Positions 33,338 to 42,334 of a stretch of 64,000 bases of DNA are shown here, in pieces; positions within the stretch are counted from its first letter, which is position 1; the number at the start of each line of letters is the position of its first letter. The notes under the pieces are model-generated. The model was not told the DNA's origin. It searched no databases and saw only the letters and a program-made list of their open reading frames with translations. The position numbers were made by a program, and so were the translations under genes. The stretch covers positions 228,958 to 292,957 of the forward strand of contig DKFP01000002.1 of assembly GCA_002452405.1 (NCBI GenBank). The letters run 5' to 3'. Source of the DNA: Deferribacteraceae bacterium UBA6793. GTDB taxonomy: Bacteria > Chrysiogenota > Deferribacteres > Deferribacterales > Geovibrionaceae.

Positions 33338-33367
33338 AGGGGCGGATTTTCCGCCCCTGTTTTATTT
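33338..33367 (+). terminator. Terminator copy 2, after the AT-rich orphan gene
   Basis: Identical over 30 bp to 32093-32122, including hairpin and following T-rich tail. Its orientation (T-tract to the right) suits the rightward AT-rich gene, not the convergent leftward gene. Confidence 0.9.
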
Positions 33368-35817
33368 TAAGGTCTGGTGATTGCAGGTGTCGGGAAATCT
33401 ATGGGCGTATGGTGATACGTCGCCGTAAGCATCCATTTACCGTCCTTCACAGTGAAAAAGCCGTATTCCCCGAAACGCCTGTCACCAGCAGCGTTAAGAG
33501 CCATATAGTTGCTCAGTCCTATATATTTCCCCGCAAACGTGCTTATCTGCCCGCCGAGGGTTGATGCGGAATCGTTCACAAAACCGCCGTATGCCAGCGC
33601 GCCTATCCACACGGAATCCCAAGCGGTATAAGCGTATGTGATGGGGTCGTATCCCAGTTCTTCATGCAGTTTGTCCCTCACTACCATTCTGGATATGGGT
33701 TCCGGAACAGTTTTGCTGCCGACCTCTATAATGGAATAGATGGCGCATGTAAAACCTGTATCCTCTGCGAAATTTGCAGCCTTATCTGAATCGAACAGAG
33801 AATCGTTTTTAGCAAATCCGTCACCGCCGTACCATGAGGCACCTTTAAGAACCGACGACCCTGAGGCATATTCAAGTATCTGCGTACCCTCTTCATACGA
33901 AAGAAGAAGCACAGCACTTTTTCCATCAGCCGAAGATGCCACGGCATCCTCTGCACTGTCAGCCGCCGCCCTGTACGAAGTTTTATTATCCGGTTCATAG
34001 GCTACGGACGCCTTGACTGTCAGTCCTGCCGAAGCAAGATCGGCAGATACACCATGCGCCAGTTCCCAGCCCCATGTATCGTTTCTGTATATTATTGTTA
34101 TATCAGTTTTTCCGTCCTCTTTCAGAAGCATGGTGAGAGCGCTTGCCATCTCCGTGTCGGAAAGGATAAACCTGTAAAGATTATCTCCGCTCACTGCCAG
34201 CGCGTCGGAGGTCGCCGCGGGGGATATGAGCGTCATACCGTATGAATTGAGATATGGCAGAAGTGCCTCCGCAACGGAACTGCTGATAACGCCTGTCACC
34301 AGAGTTATCCCTTCATCGTGCAGTTTTTTAAGTGCTGCGACAGCCGTATCGGGATCTGTAGCTGTGTCTTTAACTGAGAGCACTACCCTGTTGGACGAAC
34401 CGTAAAACGCATAATAGCCGTTTATGGAATCTGCAGCATCCTCAATGCCTTTCAGTGCGGACATACCTGCCTGTGCCAGCCCGCCGGTTTTCGGCACCAG
34501 AACTCCCAGCTTTATTGTTCCGCCGGGCACATCCGGCAGGCTGATCCCTGAGGAGGAAATGGCGATTATCTGCGGGGTGACGCCAGAGAAGGTATACGCA
34601 TATGTGATCTGCGATTCGGAAGCGCTTATCACCTGATGAAAGCTGTATCCGCTGTCCTCTTTATCCCCTGCCGCAGTCAGTTCGAGCCGCCCGCTGACTC
34701 CGGCAAGACCGGGTTCAGTATTGCTTGTCACATCGAAAATAGCCTGAATAACATCGTTCGCAGAAGCGGACGCGCCCTTTTCCATCAGCCCCAGTCCGAT
34801 AAGCCATGCTGCATCGTACCCGATCAGCGATGAAACATTGGTAACACCGTCGTTCATGGTATATATCTTTTCTCGCAATGCTCTGTCAGGAATAACCTTT
34901 TTAGGCATGGCGAGGGCTTCCTCATCAACTGTGAACTCTGGACTCATAAGGGACACGGCAGCGGCAAAGTCGGCAGCATCGGCATTTGCAAAAAATATGC
35001 TCTGGTTTGCGTTTCCGTCACTTCCGTACCATCTTACGTTTTCAAGTGTTGTTCCCCGCGCCGCATCAAAAAGAGCCACCGACTCTTCCAGAGAAGAGAG
35101 CTGAACCGCAACAGCAGAGGCTCCGTAGTTTGTTACGGCTGTGTCAACAGCAGACTTCATCTGCGCAACAAGGGTTGAAAAGTCCTGTGTTCCTGCCGGA
35201 TATGTAAACGAAGCCTCAACACTGCCGCCAAGAGCAGTAAACTCTGTGCGCACAGCTGCTGAAAGCTCATTTCCGTAGTTATTGTCAAGATTGACCGTGA
35301 TTAGCCTTGTGTGCCCTTCGTGGTTCATCATCATGGCAAGCCCTTTCGCCTGATTTTCATCGGACGGGGCGAGTCTGAGGAGGTTATCGCCGGCGATTGC
35401 CAGAGAAGGAGCCGTACTGCTGCTTATGAGCAGTATGCCGTTCGAGTTTGCATAGTCCAGAACAGCCGCCGCTTCCGCACTGCTGCCGGGACCGATGACG
35501 AATTTTATGCCCTGCGCATGAAATTCTTTCAGTTTTTCAAGAGCTGTTGACGGGTCTGTGGCGGAATCAGCATAAACCACACTGAGACGCACTTTGGAAC
35601 CCGACACTTCGAGGTGTCTGTTCGCGTCCTCTGCACCCAGCTTGACAGCAACCTCCATTCCTTTTCCGGTGGAAGCCATTGAACCTGTCAGAGGCAGGAG
35701 TGCACCGATCTTAACTGTTTCAGTGCCGTTGCCGCCGGAACTGCCCGAAAGCCCGCATCCCGCCAGCATAAAAACTGAAATGGTTAAAACACATATTAAA
35801 AGTAAAAATCGCTTCAT
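33367..35817 (-). CDS. Lipoprotein with two tandem periplasmic-binding domains (Peripla_BP_6 type)
   Basis: 816 residues, about twice the normal size. A lipoprotein signal (lipobox LAGC) is followed by two complete type-I periplasmic binding domains. The first begins VKIGALLPLTGSMASTGKGM (about 35), the second IKLGVLVPKTGGLAQAG (about 430). Each repeats the motif DxATDPxTAxxxLKxLHxxG. Branched-chain amino-acid or amide binding proteins have one such domain. No permease or ATPase gene is adjacent, so it could be an orphan receptor or part of a transporter encoded elsewhere. An AraC-family regulator gene lies upstream on the same strand. Confidence 0.88.
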   Translation of the reverse strand: MKRFLLLICVLTISVFMLAGCGLSGSSGGNGTETVKIGALLPLTGSMASTGKGMEVAVKLGAEDANRHLEVSGSKVRLSVVYADSATDPSTALEKLKEFHAQGIKFVIGPGSSAEAAAVLDYANSNGILLISSSTAPSLAIAGDNLLRLAPSDENQAKGLAMMMNHEGHTRLITVNLDNNYGNELSAAVRTEFTALGGSVEASFTYPAGTQDFSTLVAQMKSAVDTAVTNYGASAVAVQLSSLEESVALFDAARGTTLENVRWYGSDGNANQSIFFANADAADFAAAVSLMSPEFTVDEEALAMPKKVIPDRALREKIYTMNDGVTNVSSLIGYDAAWLIGLGLMEKGASASANDVIQAIFDVTSNTEPGLAGVSGRLELTAAGDKEDSGYSFHQVISASESQITYAYTFSGVTPQIIAISSSGISLPDVPGGTIKLGVLVPKTGGLAQAGMSALKGIEDAADSINGYYAFYGSSNRVVLSVKDTATDPDTAVAALKKLHDEGITLVTGVISSSVAEALLPYLNSYGMTLISPAATSDALAVSGDNLYRFILSDTEMASALTMLLKEDGKTDITIIYRNDTWGWELAHGVSADLASAGLTVKASVAYEPDNKTSYRAAADSAEDAVASSADGKSAVLLLSYEEGTQILEYASGSSVLKGASWYGGDGFAKNDSLFDSDKAANFAEDTGFTCAIYSIIEVGSKTVPEPISRMVVRDKLHEELGYDPITYAYTAWDSVWIGALAYGGFVNDSASTLGGQISTFAGKYIGLSNYMALNAAGDRRFGEYGFFTVKDGKWMLTATYHHTPIDFPTPAITRP

Positions 35818-35902
35818 AAAATTCTCCGTTGAAAGCTGAAAGTTACTTTAATATTAACACAAACAATACATTTTGTAACAGGTTTTGAGATAATGTCCGA
35901 TA

Positions 35903-36898
35903 CTATACCCCGTTTCTGAGTTTTTTTGGGGTGGAAAGGTTCCAGTTTCTATACGCTCTGTAAAAGGCGCTGACCTCAGAATAACCGAGCATAACGGAGA
36001 TGTCCGAATCGGTCAGCCGCGTGTTTCTGATGTAATATTCCGCAAGGCTGCGCCGTACGTTTGCAAGCGCCTGAGAAAAACTTTTGCCCTCCCCTTTAAG
36101 GTAGTTTTGCAAAGTCCGCACCCCGACGTTCAACCTGCCCGCCACAAGCTCGATATTCACGTTTCTGTCGCCGATGTTTTTGAGTATCTCCTTCTCCACA
36201 CGGCTGAACCATGATCCGTTGCCCATATCGCGCAGGATGGCGTCCGCCTGTGCTTCAAAATACTCCAGCATCGTGCGGTTAGCGTTATTCACAGGAATAT
36301 TCAGCTCATCCTTTTTAAAGAAAACGGCGTTCTCCTGTTTTTCAAAAAAGATATGTTCACCGAAAAGCTCATGGTGCCTTGCGCAGTTTTTCACCCGCTT
36401 ACAGGAAAACCAGACGTATGCCGGAATCACCCTCTGACCGAGTATCTGCGAAAGAACGTTGAGAATGGCGCTGAGATGCACCTCTGCATGGTGTGCCGGA
36501 ACCGGGATGTTTTTATTTTCATTTATATACACGGCGAACTTATAGTATTTTCCGTCGTCGGTGAAATGAAATTTCAGAAACCTGCTGACAACCTGCTGAT
36601 ATCTGCTGAACTTCTCGATCATCTGCTTCAGGTTCGGCGTATTCAGAAGCAGATAACCCAGAAGTCCAAGCGACTGATAGGGCACGGACTGACCTATATC
36701 AAGCGCCAGATAAGGATTTTCTGTCTTTTCCATGCAATAGCGGAAAACAGCCGAAAGGTGACCGCTGTCAATTTTTTCGTTCTGAAAAACAGCTCCGTCC
36801 AGACCGGAAAACTCCAGCATCTCCTCAGCCAGAATCCCCGTGTTCGACTCAAGAGCTTTCAGAACATACTGAAACGTAATCCCGGATAAATCACCCAT
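35903..36898 (-). CDS. AraC-family transcriptional regulator
   Basis: 331 residues of the long AraC type. The N-terminal ligand domain (about 15-190) resembles the Arabinose_bd/OruR-like family (SVPYQSLGLLGYLLLNTPNLKQMI). The C-terminal double helix-turn-helix spans about 235-330 (VAGRLNVGVRTLQNYLKGEGKSF; LTDSDISVMLGYSEVSAFYRAYRNW). Neighbours suggest control of the downstream binding lipoprotein or the divergent cowN. No operator can be assigned by eye. Confidence 0.9.
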   Translation of the reverse strand: MGDLSGITFQYVLKALESNTGILAEEMLEFSGLDGAVFQNEKIDSGHLSAVFRYCMEKTENPYLALDIGQSVPYQSLGLLGYLLLNTPNLKQMIEKFSRYQQVVSRFLKFHFTDDGKYYKFAVYINENKNIPVPAHHAEVHLSAILNVLSQILGQRVIPAYVWFSCKRVKNCARHHELFGEHIFFEKQENAVFFKKDELNIPVNNANRTMLEYFEAQADAILRDMGNGSWFSRVEKEILKNIGDRNVNIELVAGRLNVGVRTLQNYLKGEGKSFSQALANVRRSLAEYYIRNTRLTDSDISVMLGYSEVSAFYRAYRNWNLSTPKKLRNGV

Positions 36899-36999
36899 AG
36901 CTCACCTTTTCGTAAAATGTCAGTAATTATACATACAATACCATTAAAATATTAAGCGTTATTTTGTATAACAGCATAAAAACCAGAGGATATATAAAA

Positions 37000-37320
37000 A
37001 TGTGTGACTGCAAAAAAGAGATTAAGGTTGACGAGAGCTATGTCAGCTTCAAAAACATAAACTGTTTCGGGAACGCGTGTCAGGTGGTGGACAACCTTCT
37101 GCGCATCCTGAAAGAACCGCAGTATGCAAACGCTTACTGGGAGCGTTTCGTGGGGCGCATACCGGAAGGTTATTACCTGCGCGACCCCCAGAAAGACCCG
37201 AAAGAGGAGCTGCTTTATCTGGTCTGTTCATGCGCGTCCATGATAGGCGAACTCTTCGACAGCGTTGAAGATGAAGACGCCATTCACGCACTTGAAAAAT
37301 GCGAATCGGAATGCTGCTGA
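37000..37320 (+). CDS. cowN: CowN, N2-fixation sustaining protein
   Basis: CowN protects nitrogenase from carbon monoxide and lets diazotrophs grow on N2 in its presence. The 106-residue protein matches the family: YVSFKNINCFGNACQVVDNLLRIL near the start, ANAYWERFVGR, EELLYLVCSCASMIGELFDS, and the characteristic ending EKCESECC. The family norm is VSF.gIDC.GNA at the start and LEEECC at the end. I chose ATG 37000 (MCDCKKEIK) with AGAGGA upstream. No nif gene is in this window; nitrogen fixation by the organism is inferred from this gene. Confidence 0.83.
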   Translation: MCDCKKEIKVDESYVSFKNINCFGNACQVVDNLLRILKEPQYANAYWERFVGRIPEGYYLRDPQKDPKEELLYLVCSCASMIGELFDSVEDEDAIHALEKCESECC

Positions 37321-37387
37321 CAAATATCTATTGTCAAACCGCCGACATCTGCTGATTTTAGTTGAAATACCGCTAAAAGGAGCCGAT

Positions 37388-38119
37388 ATGAAGACATTTC
37401 TCTCTTTCATCTGTTCCCTGTTCATGGCAGGGACGGTCTATGCCGGCGAATCTGTTACCTATAAATCAGACAGTAAAGAATATGAGGGCTATTATGCGCC
37501 CGCATCAAAAACAGCACCGCTGGTGTTCATTGTCCACGACTGGAACGGTCTGGACGGATACGAGATGCAGCGTGCTGCGATGCTCAATAAACTCGGCTAT
37601 TCCGCATTTGCCGTTGATATGTTCGGCAAGGGGGTACGCCCAGAAGCCATAGAGGATAAAAAACGTCTTACGGGAGAACTTTACGCCGACAGAGCCAAAA
37701 TGCGCAGACTGCTGAACGCCGGATATGAAGCGGCGAAGGCAAAGGGCGCTAACGTCGGCAACGCAGTTATCATAGGCTATTGCTTCGGCGGCACTGTTGC
37801 GCTGGAATACGCGCGCACGGGCATACCGCTGAAATCTTTCATATCATTCCACGGAGGGCTGGACACACCGCCTGACCAGAGCTGGACAACAGCAAAAGGC
37901 GAGGTTGTCATATTCCACGGGACTGCTGACACTGCTGTCAGCATGGACTCTTTCGCTGTTCTTGCAAAAGACCTTGAAAAAGCGGGCGTTAAGCACGAAA
38001 TGCACACCTACAGCGGTGCTCCGCACGCGTTCACTGTATTCGGCGCGCCATCCTACCGCAAGGATGCCGATGAAAAATCATGGAAGCGCTTCACAGAATA
38101 TCTGGCAGAGATATTTTAA
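37388..38119 (+). CDS. Secreted dienelactone-hydrolase-family alpha/beta hydrolase
   Basis: 243 residues with a cleavable signal peptide (MKTFLSFICSLFMAGTVYA), hence periplasmic. The alpha/beta hydrolase core has the dienelactone hydrolase nucleophile motif GYCFGG (Cys instead of Ser), the acid in HGTADTAV and the His in GAPHAFTVFG. Family members act on diverse esters or lactones; the substrate here is unknown. ATG 37388 has AAAGGAG upstream. Confidence 0.88.
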   Translation: MKTFLSFICSLFMAGTVYAGESVTYKSDSKEYEGYYAPASKTAPLVFIVHDWNGLDGYEMQRAAMLNKLGYSAFAVDMFGKGVRPEAIEDKKRLTGELYADRAKMRRLLNAGYEAAKAKGANVGNAVIIGYCFGGTVALEYARTGIPLKSFISFHGGLDTPPDQSWTTAKGEVVIFHGTADTAVSMDSFAVLAKDLEKAGVKHEMHTYSGAPHAFTVFGAPSYRKDADEKSWKRFTEYLAEIF

Positions 38120-38199
38120 TTCGCTGACATAGATTTGCTTTGATTTTCAGAGCGTTTTGCACTATCTTGTACCCCATCAACCTTAAACGGAGGGGCACA

Positions 38200-39204
38200 A
38201 TGATAGTTTCCGTCATCGGAGCAACGGGCTATACCGGATATGAACTCATCAAAATTCTGGTAAGACACCCGCGCTTCCGCATCGGACATCTTGTGAGCGA
38301 GACCTATGAAGGCAAGGCTTTCAGCGAGGTCTACCCCTATTTTAAGAACCTGTGCGATACCGTTATCATCGGCAGAGACTATGAAAAAGTCGCCGCAGAA
38401 TCCGATGCGGTATTCCTCTGTCTGCCCCACGCGGCGGCACAGCAGGCGGCTGATTTCTTTAACGGCAAAGGCTTAATGGTCGTTGACCTCTCCGCCGATT
38501 TCCGGATAAAGGACGCACAGCTATACGAAACAGTCTACAAAACAAAACACCTCTTCCCGCAACTGCTTGAAAAAGCAGCATACGGCATACCGGAAATCTT
38601 CGGCGAAGAGATTGCAAAAACCGACATGGTCGCAAACCCCGGCTGTTATCCCACAACGGTGATAATGCCGCTATTCCCGCTCATAAAAGAGGGATTGATA
38701 GACGCTTCATACGTCATTGCCGATTCAAAATCCGGCACCACAGGCGCAGGAAGAAAGGCAGACCTTTCACTCTCTTTCAGCGAGGTGAACGAAGATTTCA
38801 GACCCTACAACATCTTCGGACACAGGCACAATCCCGAAATGAACCACATCCTTGAACGGACAGGAAAAAAGGCGGACGTCACCTTCACGGCACATCTTCT
38901 GCCCGTCAATAAAGGTATAGAGACCACCATCTACGCGAAAACCGATAAAAGCCTCGCAGAGCTTGCCTCATGCATGAAGGCTTTCTACAAAGACCGACGT
39001 TTCGTGCGCATCTATGACAACGGACACGTTCCGTCCATCAAAGACGTTGTCGATACAAATTTCATCGACATATCGCTCTTCGTTAAAGACGGCAAATTGA
39101 TAATCGTGTCCTGTATCGACAATCTGATAAAGGGTTCAAGCGGCGCCGCCGTGCAGAACCTGAATGTCATGTGCGGTCTGGACGAGACGGCAGGTATACT
39201 TTAA
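38200..39204 (+). CDS. argC: N-acetyl-gamma-glutamyl-phosphate reductase
   Basis: Third step of arginine biosynthesis: NADPH-dependent reduction of N-acetylglutamyl phosphate. 334 residues, with the Rossmann start MIVSVIGATGYTGYEL, catalytic C149 in ANPGCYPT, and GHRHNPEM. ATG 38200 has a GGAGGGG site. argJ follows about 90 bp downstream on the same strand, separated by a palindromic repeat. Confidence 0.96.
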   Translation: MIVSVIGATGYTGYELIKILVRHPRFRIGHLVSETYEGKAFSEVYPYFKNLCDTVIIGRDYEKVAAESDAVFLCLPHAAAQQAADFFNGKGLMVVDLSADFRIKDAQLYETVYKTKHLFPQLLEKAAYGIPEIFGEEIAKTDMVANPGCYPTTVIMPLFPLIKEGLIDASYVIADSKSGTTGAGRKADLSLSFSEVNEDFRPYNIFGHRHNPEMNHILERTGKKADVTFTAHLLPVNKGIETTIYAKTDKSLAELASCMKAFYKDRRFVRIYDNGHVPSIKDVVDTNFIDISLFVKDGKLIIVSCIDNLIKGSSGAAVQNLNVMCGLDETAGIL

Positions 39205-39210
39205 AATAAC

Positions 39211-39279
39211 TCAGACTGCCCCCGCAATGACGGCAGCGTCATTGCGAACCCACAAGAGCGGGTGCGGCAATCTCATCTG
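39211..39279. repeat. Dispersed palindromic repeat copy between argC and argJ
   Basis: tcagactgcc ... cgcaatgacgg ... cgtcattgcgaa ... ggcaatctcatctga forms nested inverted repeats. It belongs to the same family as 20811-20875 and the cores of the MITE-like elements. It may form a hairpin in an argCJ transcript. Confidence 0.75.
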
Positions 39280-39297
39280 AAAAATCAGGAGACTACA

Positions 39298-40500
39298 ATG
39301 ATACAGAAGATAAACAAGGCGGGTGTATGCGCACCCCTCGGATTCCTCGCAAGCGCGGTAAATGCGGACGTTAAAGGAAAAGGTAAGGATAAAAAAGACC
39401 TCTGCCTCCTCTATTCGGAAGTGCCCTGCAAAACTGCGGCTGTTTTCACAGCGAACACCTTTAAAGCAGCTCCGCTCAGACACGCCATTAAAGCCATGGA
39501 AACCTCAAAAGATTTTCAGGCGGTGCTTGTAAACAGCGGAAACGCCAACGCCTGTACAGGCGAAGCGGGTATCCGGAACTGTGAAACACTGGCGGCAGCA
39601 CTGGCGGACAGCCTCGGCATAGACACGGCAAAGGTGCTGACAGGCTCAACAGGAACCATAGGCGTTCAGCTCCCCGTTGAACGGATGGCAAAGCACATTG
39701 ACGAGCTTGTAGACGAACTGGATGACGGCAACTCAGATCTCTTTGCCGAAGCCATAATGACAACCGACACCTTCCCGAAACAGGCAGGAGTGCTGGTTGA
39801 AACGGCTAACGGCGCTTACGTTGTAGCGGGCGTTGCAAAGGGCGCAGGCATGATAGCCCCCAACATGGCAACCATGCTCTGCTACATCACAACCGACGCG
39901 CTGGTTAACGAAAAAAATCTGCAAACTACCCTTTCGGAAGCTGTGAAAGGCTCTTTCAACTCAATTACCGTTGATAACGACATGAGCACCAACGACACGG
40001 TTATTCTCATGGCAAACGGCATGAGCGGCATTATCCCCGACATGGAAGAGTTTAAAGAAGCTGTCACTCAGGTGTGCCTTGAGCTTGCCAAAATGATCGT
40101 TAAAGACGGCGAAGGCGCTACGAAATTCATCACAGTGAATGTGAAAGGTGCCGACAGCGACGAAGATGCGAAAAAATGCGCGTTCCTCATAGCCAATTCC
40201 CCACTGGTTAAGACCATGTTCCACGGCGAAGACCCCAACTGGGGCAGGCTGATGGCTTGTGTGGGTGCGAGCGGAGTCAAAGCGGATGAAAGCACCACAG
40301 ACCTGTATTTCGAAGACCTTCTCTATGCCAAAGGCGGGCTTATCATCGACGAAAAGATGGAACCGAAAGCCGCAGCTATAATGAAACAACAGGAAATAAG
40401 TATAACACTGGATTTAAACTGTGGTTTTGGAACTGCACAGGTGTTCACATGCGACCTCAGCAGGGAATACATAGCAATTAACGCAGACTATAGAAGCTAA
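39298..40500 (+). CDS. argJ: Arginine biosynthesis bifunctional protein / glutamate N-acetyltransferase
   Basis: Transfers the acetyl group from N-acetylornithine to glutamate (and may also use acetyl-CoA), closing the arginine cycle. 400 residues. The precursor cleaves itself at the ATML motif: T192 in APNMATMLCYITTD becomes the N-terminal nucleophile of the beta chain. GSTGTIGVQLP and the C-terminal DLSREYIAINADYRS are typical. ATG 39298 has CAGGAG upstream. It ends with a rho-independent terminator. Confidence 0.96.
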   Translation: MIQKINKAGVCAPLGFLASAVNADVKGKGKDKKDLCLLYSEVPCKTAAVFTANTFKAAPLRHAIKAMETSKDFQAVLVNSGNANACTGEAGIRNCETLAAALADSLGIDTAKVLTGSTGTIGVQLPVERMAKHIDELVDELDDGNSDLFAEAIMTTDTFPKQAGVLVETANGAYVVAGVAKGAGMIAPNMATMLCYITTDALVNEKNLQTTLSEAVKGSFNSITVDNDMSTNDTVILMANGMSGIIPDMEEFKEAVTQVCLELAKMIVKDGEGATKFITVNVKGADSDEDAKKCAFLIANSPLVKTMFHGEDPNWGRLMACVGASGVKADESTTDLYFEDLLYAKGGLIIDEKMEPKAAAIMKQQEISITLDLNCGFGTAQVFTCDLSREYIAINADYRS

Positions 40501-40510
40501 CTAAACAACA

Positions 40511-40531
40511 GCCCCCGCAAAAAACGGGGGC
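40511..40531 (+). terminator. Terminator of argJ
   Basis: GCCCCCG-caaaaaa-CGGGGGC followed by ttcttta, 10 bp past the argJ stop. Confidence 0.88.
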
Positions 40532-40584
40532 TTCTTTACATATTTTGACTTTCATTTTTGTTTTTCTGTGTTAAAATAACACAT

Positions 40585-40767
40585 TGTCTCATATCGATAT
40601 ATGAGCCGGACTGATGACAAACAACTTAAAACCGATGAGATTGCCGCGTCAGCCTGACGGCTTCCTCGCAATGACAGTGATTCACGTCTTTGCGAGGACT
40701 GAAAGGACGAAGCAATCTAATCTTTCTTAGCCTTTGTCAAAAACCTGTCTCATATCGATATATGAGC
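40585..40767 (+). mobile_element. MITE-like element flanked by a perfect 20-bp hairpin duplication
   Basis: The element body is 40607-40747. Its ends are CGGACTGATGACAAA (40607-40621) and TTTGTCAAAAACCTG (40733-40747), imperfect inverted repeats with the shared core TGACAAA. It is flanked directly by two identical copies of tctcatatcgatatatgagc (40587-40606 and 40748-40767), each a CTCATAT/ATATGAG hairpin; the right copy runs into ttttattta like a weak terminator. The interior carries gagattgccgcgtc, ctcgcaatgac, gtctttgcgagg and gaagcaatct. No transposase gene is present. Confidence 0.7.
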
Positions 40768-40795
40768 TTTTATTTATTTTGTTGCGGTGACAATT

Positions 40796-42334
40796 ATGAA
40801 AACAACCATTCCCGTCTGGGTCAAAGTAGTGCTCCCTATCGGAATATCGGTAACTCTTTTTGTTTTCATAATCTTCGGAATACACATCCCCGACGTTGAA
40901 AAACGCCTTCTGGAACAGAAAAAAGCACAGATTCATGACCTGACCCAGACCGCAATAGACGTTATCGAATATCAATACAAACTGTCACAGCAGGGTAAAA
41001 TCTCTGAAAAAGAGGCAAAAACTCAGGCTGCTGCAATTATCGCCGCAATGAAATTCGGTCCTGAGCGAAAAGACTATTTCTGGATAACAAATTATGAACC
41101 CCGAATGGTGGTTCACCCATACCGCCCCGACCTGAACGGCAAGATGCTGGACGATTTTGCCGACCCGAAAGGAAAACACCTCTTCAACGAGATGGTGCAG
41201 GCTGTGAAGCTGAGCGGTGAAGGCTACGTTGACTACATGTGGCAATGGAAGGACGACGCAGGCACCGTGATACCGAAAATATCCTATGTAAAATCATTCC
41301 CTGAATGGAAATGGGTCGTCGGCACAGGCATATACATCAACGATATTAAAAAAGAGGCGGCGTCACAGGTTGCCAAGCTGATATTCTACACCATATCAAT
41401 ATTCTTCTTTATCCTTATCCTCTCCGGCTACACGATAATGTCCGGCGTGCACACCAACGAGTCGCTGGTTCTGCGCGAAAAGGAGCTGGAGGCTCTCAAT
41501 CACGAACTGGAAGACCGCGTAGCGGCACGCACAAAAGACCTGAGAGATTCTCTGGAAGATCTGAAGCGCGCCCAGAATCAACTTATCGAAGCAGAAAAAA
41601 TGGCTTCACTGGGAAATCTGGTGGCGGGCGTTGCACACGAAATAAACACTCCGGTGGGGATAGGCGTCACCACCGCAACTTTTCTCGAAGACAAACTGAA
41701 AGAGCTTACTTCCGCCTACAACGCCGGTCAGATGAAAAAAAGCGATCTGGACAAATTTTTTGAAACGTCTGAACAGTCTCTTCGCAGCATATCCGCAAAC
41801 CTGCTGAGAGCGGGCGCTCTGGTGCGCAGTTTCAAACAGGTTGCAGTTGACCAGTCCAGCGAGCATCCGCGCACTTTCAACATTAAGAGCTATTTCAACG
41901 ATATACTGCAAAGCCTCAGTCCGCGGCTGAAAAATACCGGACATAAAATCTACCTGCACGCACCTGATGACCTCTCAATAGAATCCTATCCCGGCGCGTT
42001 CATGCAGATTTTCAGCAACCTGATAATCAACAGTCTGCTGCACGGTTTCGACGAGATTGAGAACGGAGTCATAGAGATAAAGGCGGAGATGGAGGAAAAC
42101 AGCCTTGTTTTTACATACACAGACAACGGCGTCGGCATGAATGACGAACAGCTCACCCGTATATACGAACCATTTTACACAACAAAACGCAATGCGGGCG
42201 GGTCGGGACTGGGTATGAACATAGTATACAATCTGGTCAGCAGAAAGCTGAACGGTACTATAAAAACACAAAGCAAACCTGGGCAGGGAACAACGTTTAT
42301 CATAACCATGCCTGTTAAGGGAGAGAAGAAATGA
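40796..42334 (+). CDS. Sensor histidine kinase with periplasmic single-Cache domain
   Basis: 512 residues. TM1 is at about 8-28, the periplasmic sCache_2 domain at about 35-185 (DYFWITNYEPRMVVHPYRPDLNGKML, EWKWVVGTGIYIND), TM2 at about 197-220. A coiled coil and the dimerisation domain with H281 (AGVAHEINTPVG) follow, then the ATPase domain (NLIINSLLHGF, DNGVGM, GGSGLGM). This kinase type senses small organic molecules. The stop overlaps the start of the next gene in ATGA, so kinase and regulator form a coupled pair. Start ATG 40796; a GTG lies three codons earlier. Confidence 0.92.
   Translation: MKTTIPVWVKVVLPIGISVTLFVFIIFGIHIPDVEKRLLEQKKAQIHDLTQTAIDVIEYQYKLSQQGKISEKEAKTQAAAIIAAMKFGPERKDYFWITNYEPRMVVHPYRPDLNGKMLDDFADPKGKHLFNEMVQAVKLSGEGYVDYMWQWKDDAGTVIPKISYVKSFPEWKWVVGTGIYINDIKKEAASQVAKLIFYTISIFFFILILSGYTIMSGVHTNESLVLREKELEALNHELEDRVAARTKDLRDSLEDLKRAQNQLIEAEKMASLGNLVAGVAHEINTPVGIGVTTATFLEDKLKELTSAYNAGQMKKSDLDKFFETSEQSLRSISANLLRAGALVRSFKQVAVDQSSEHPRTFNIKSYFNDILQSLSPRLKNTGHKIYLHAPDDLSIESYPGAFMQIFSNLIINSLLHGFDEIENGVIEIKAEMEENSLVFTYTDNGVGMNDEQLTRIYEPFYTTKRNAGGSGLGMNIVYNLVSRKLNGTIKTQSKPGQGTTFIITMPVKGEKK

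Noticed and set aside
36918..36933. TGT-N10-ACA match to a NifA activator site upstream of cowN
   Set aside because: A single six-base match in AT-rich DNA without an accompanying GG-N10-GC sigma-54 promoter; chance occurrence is likely.
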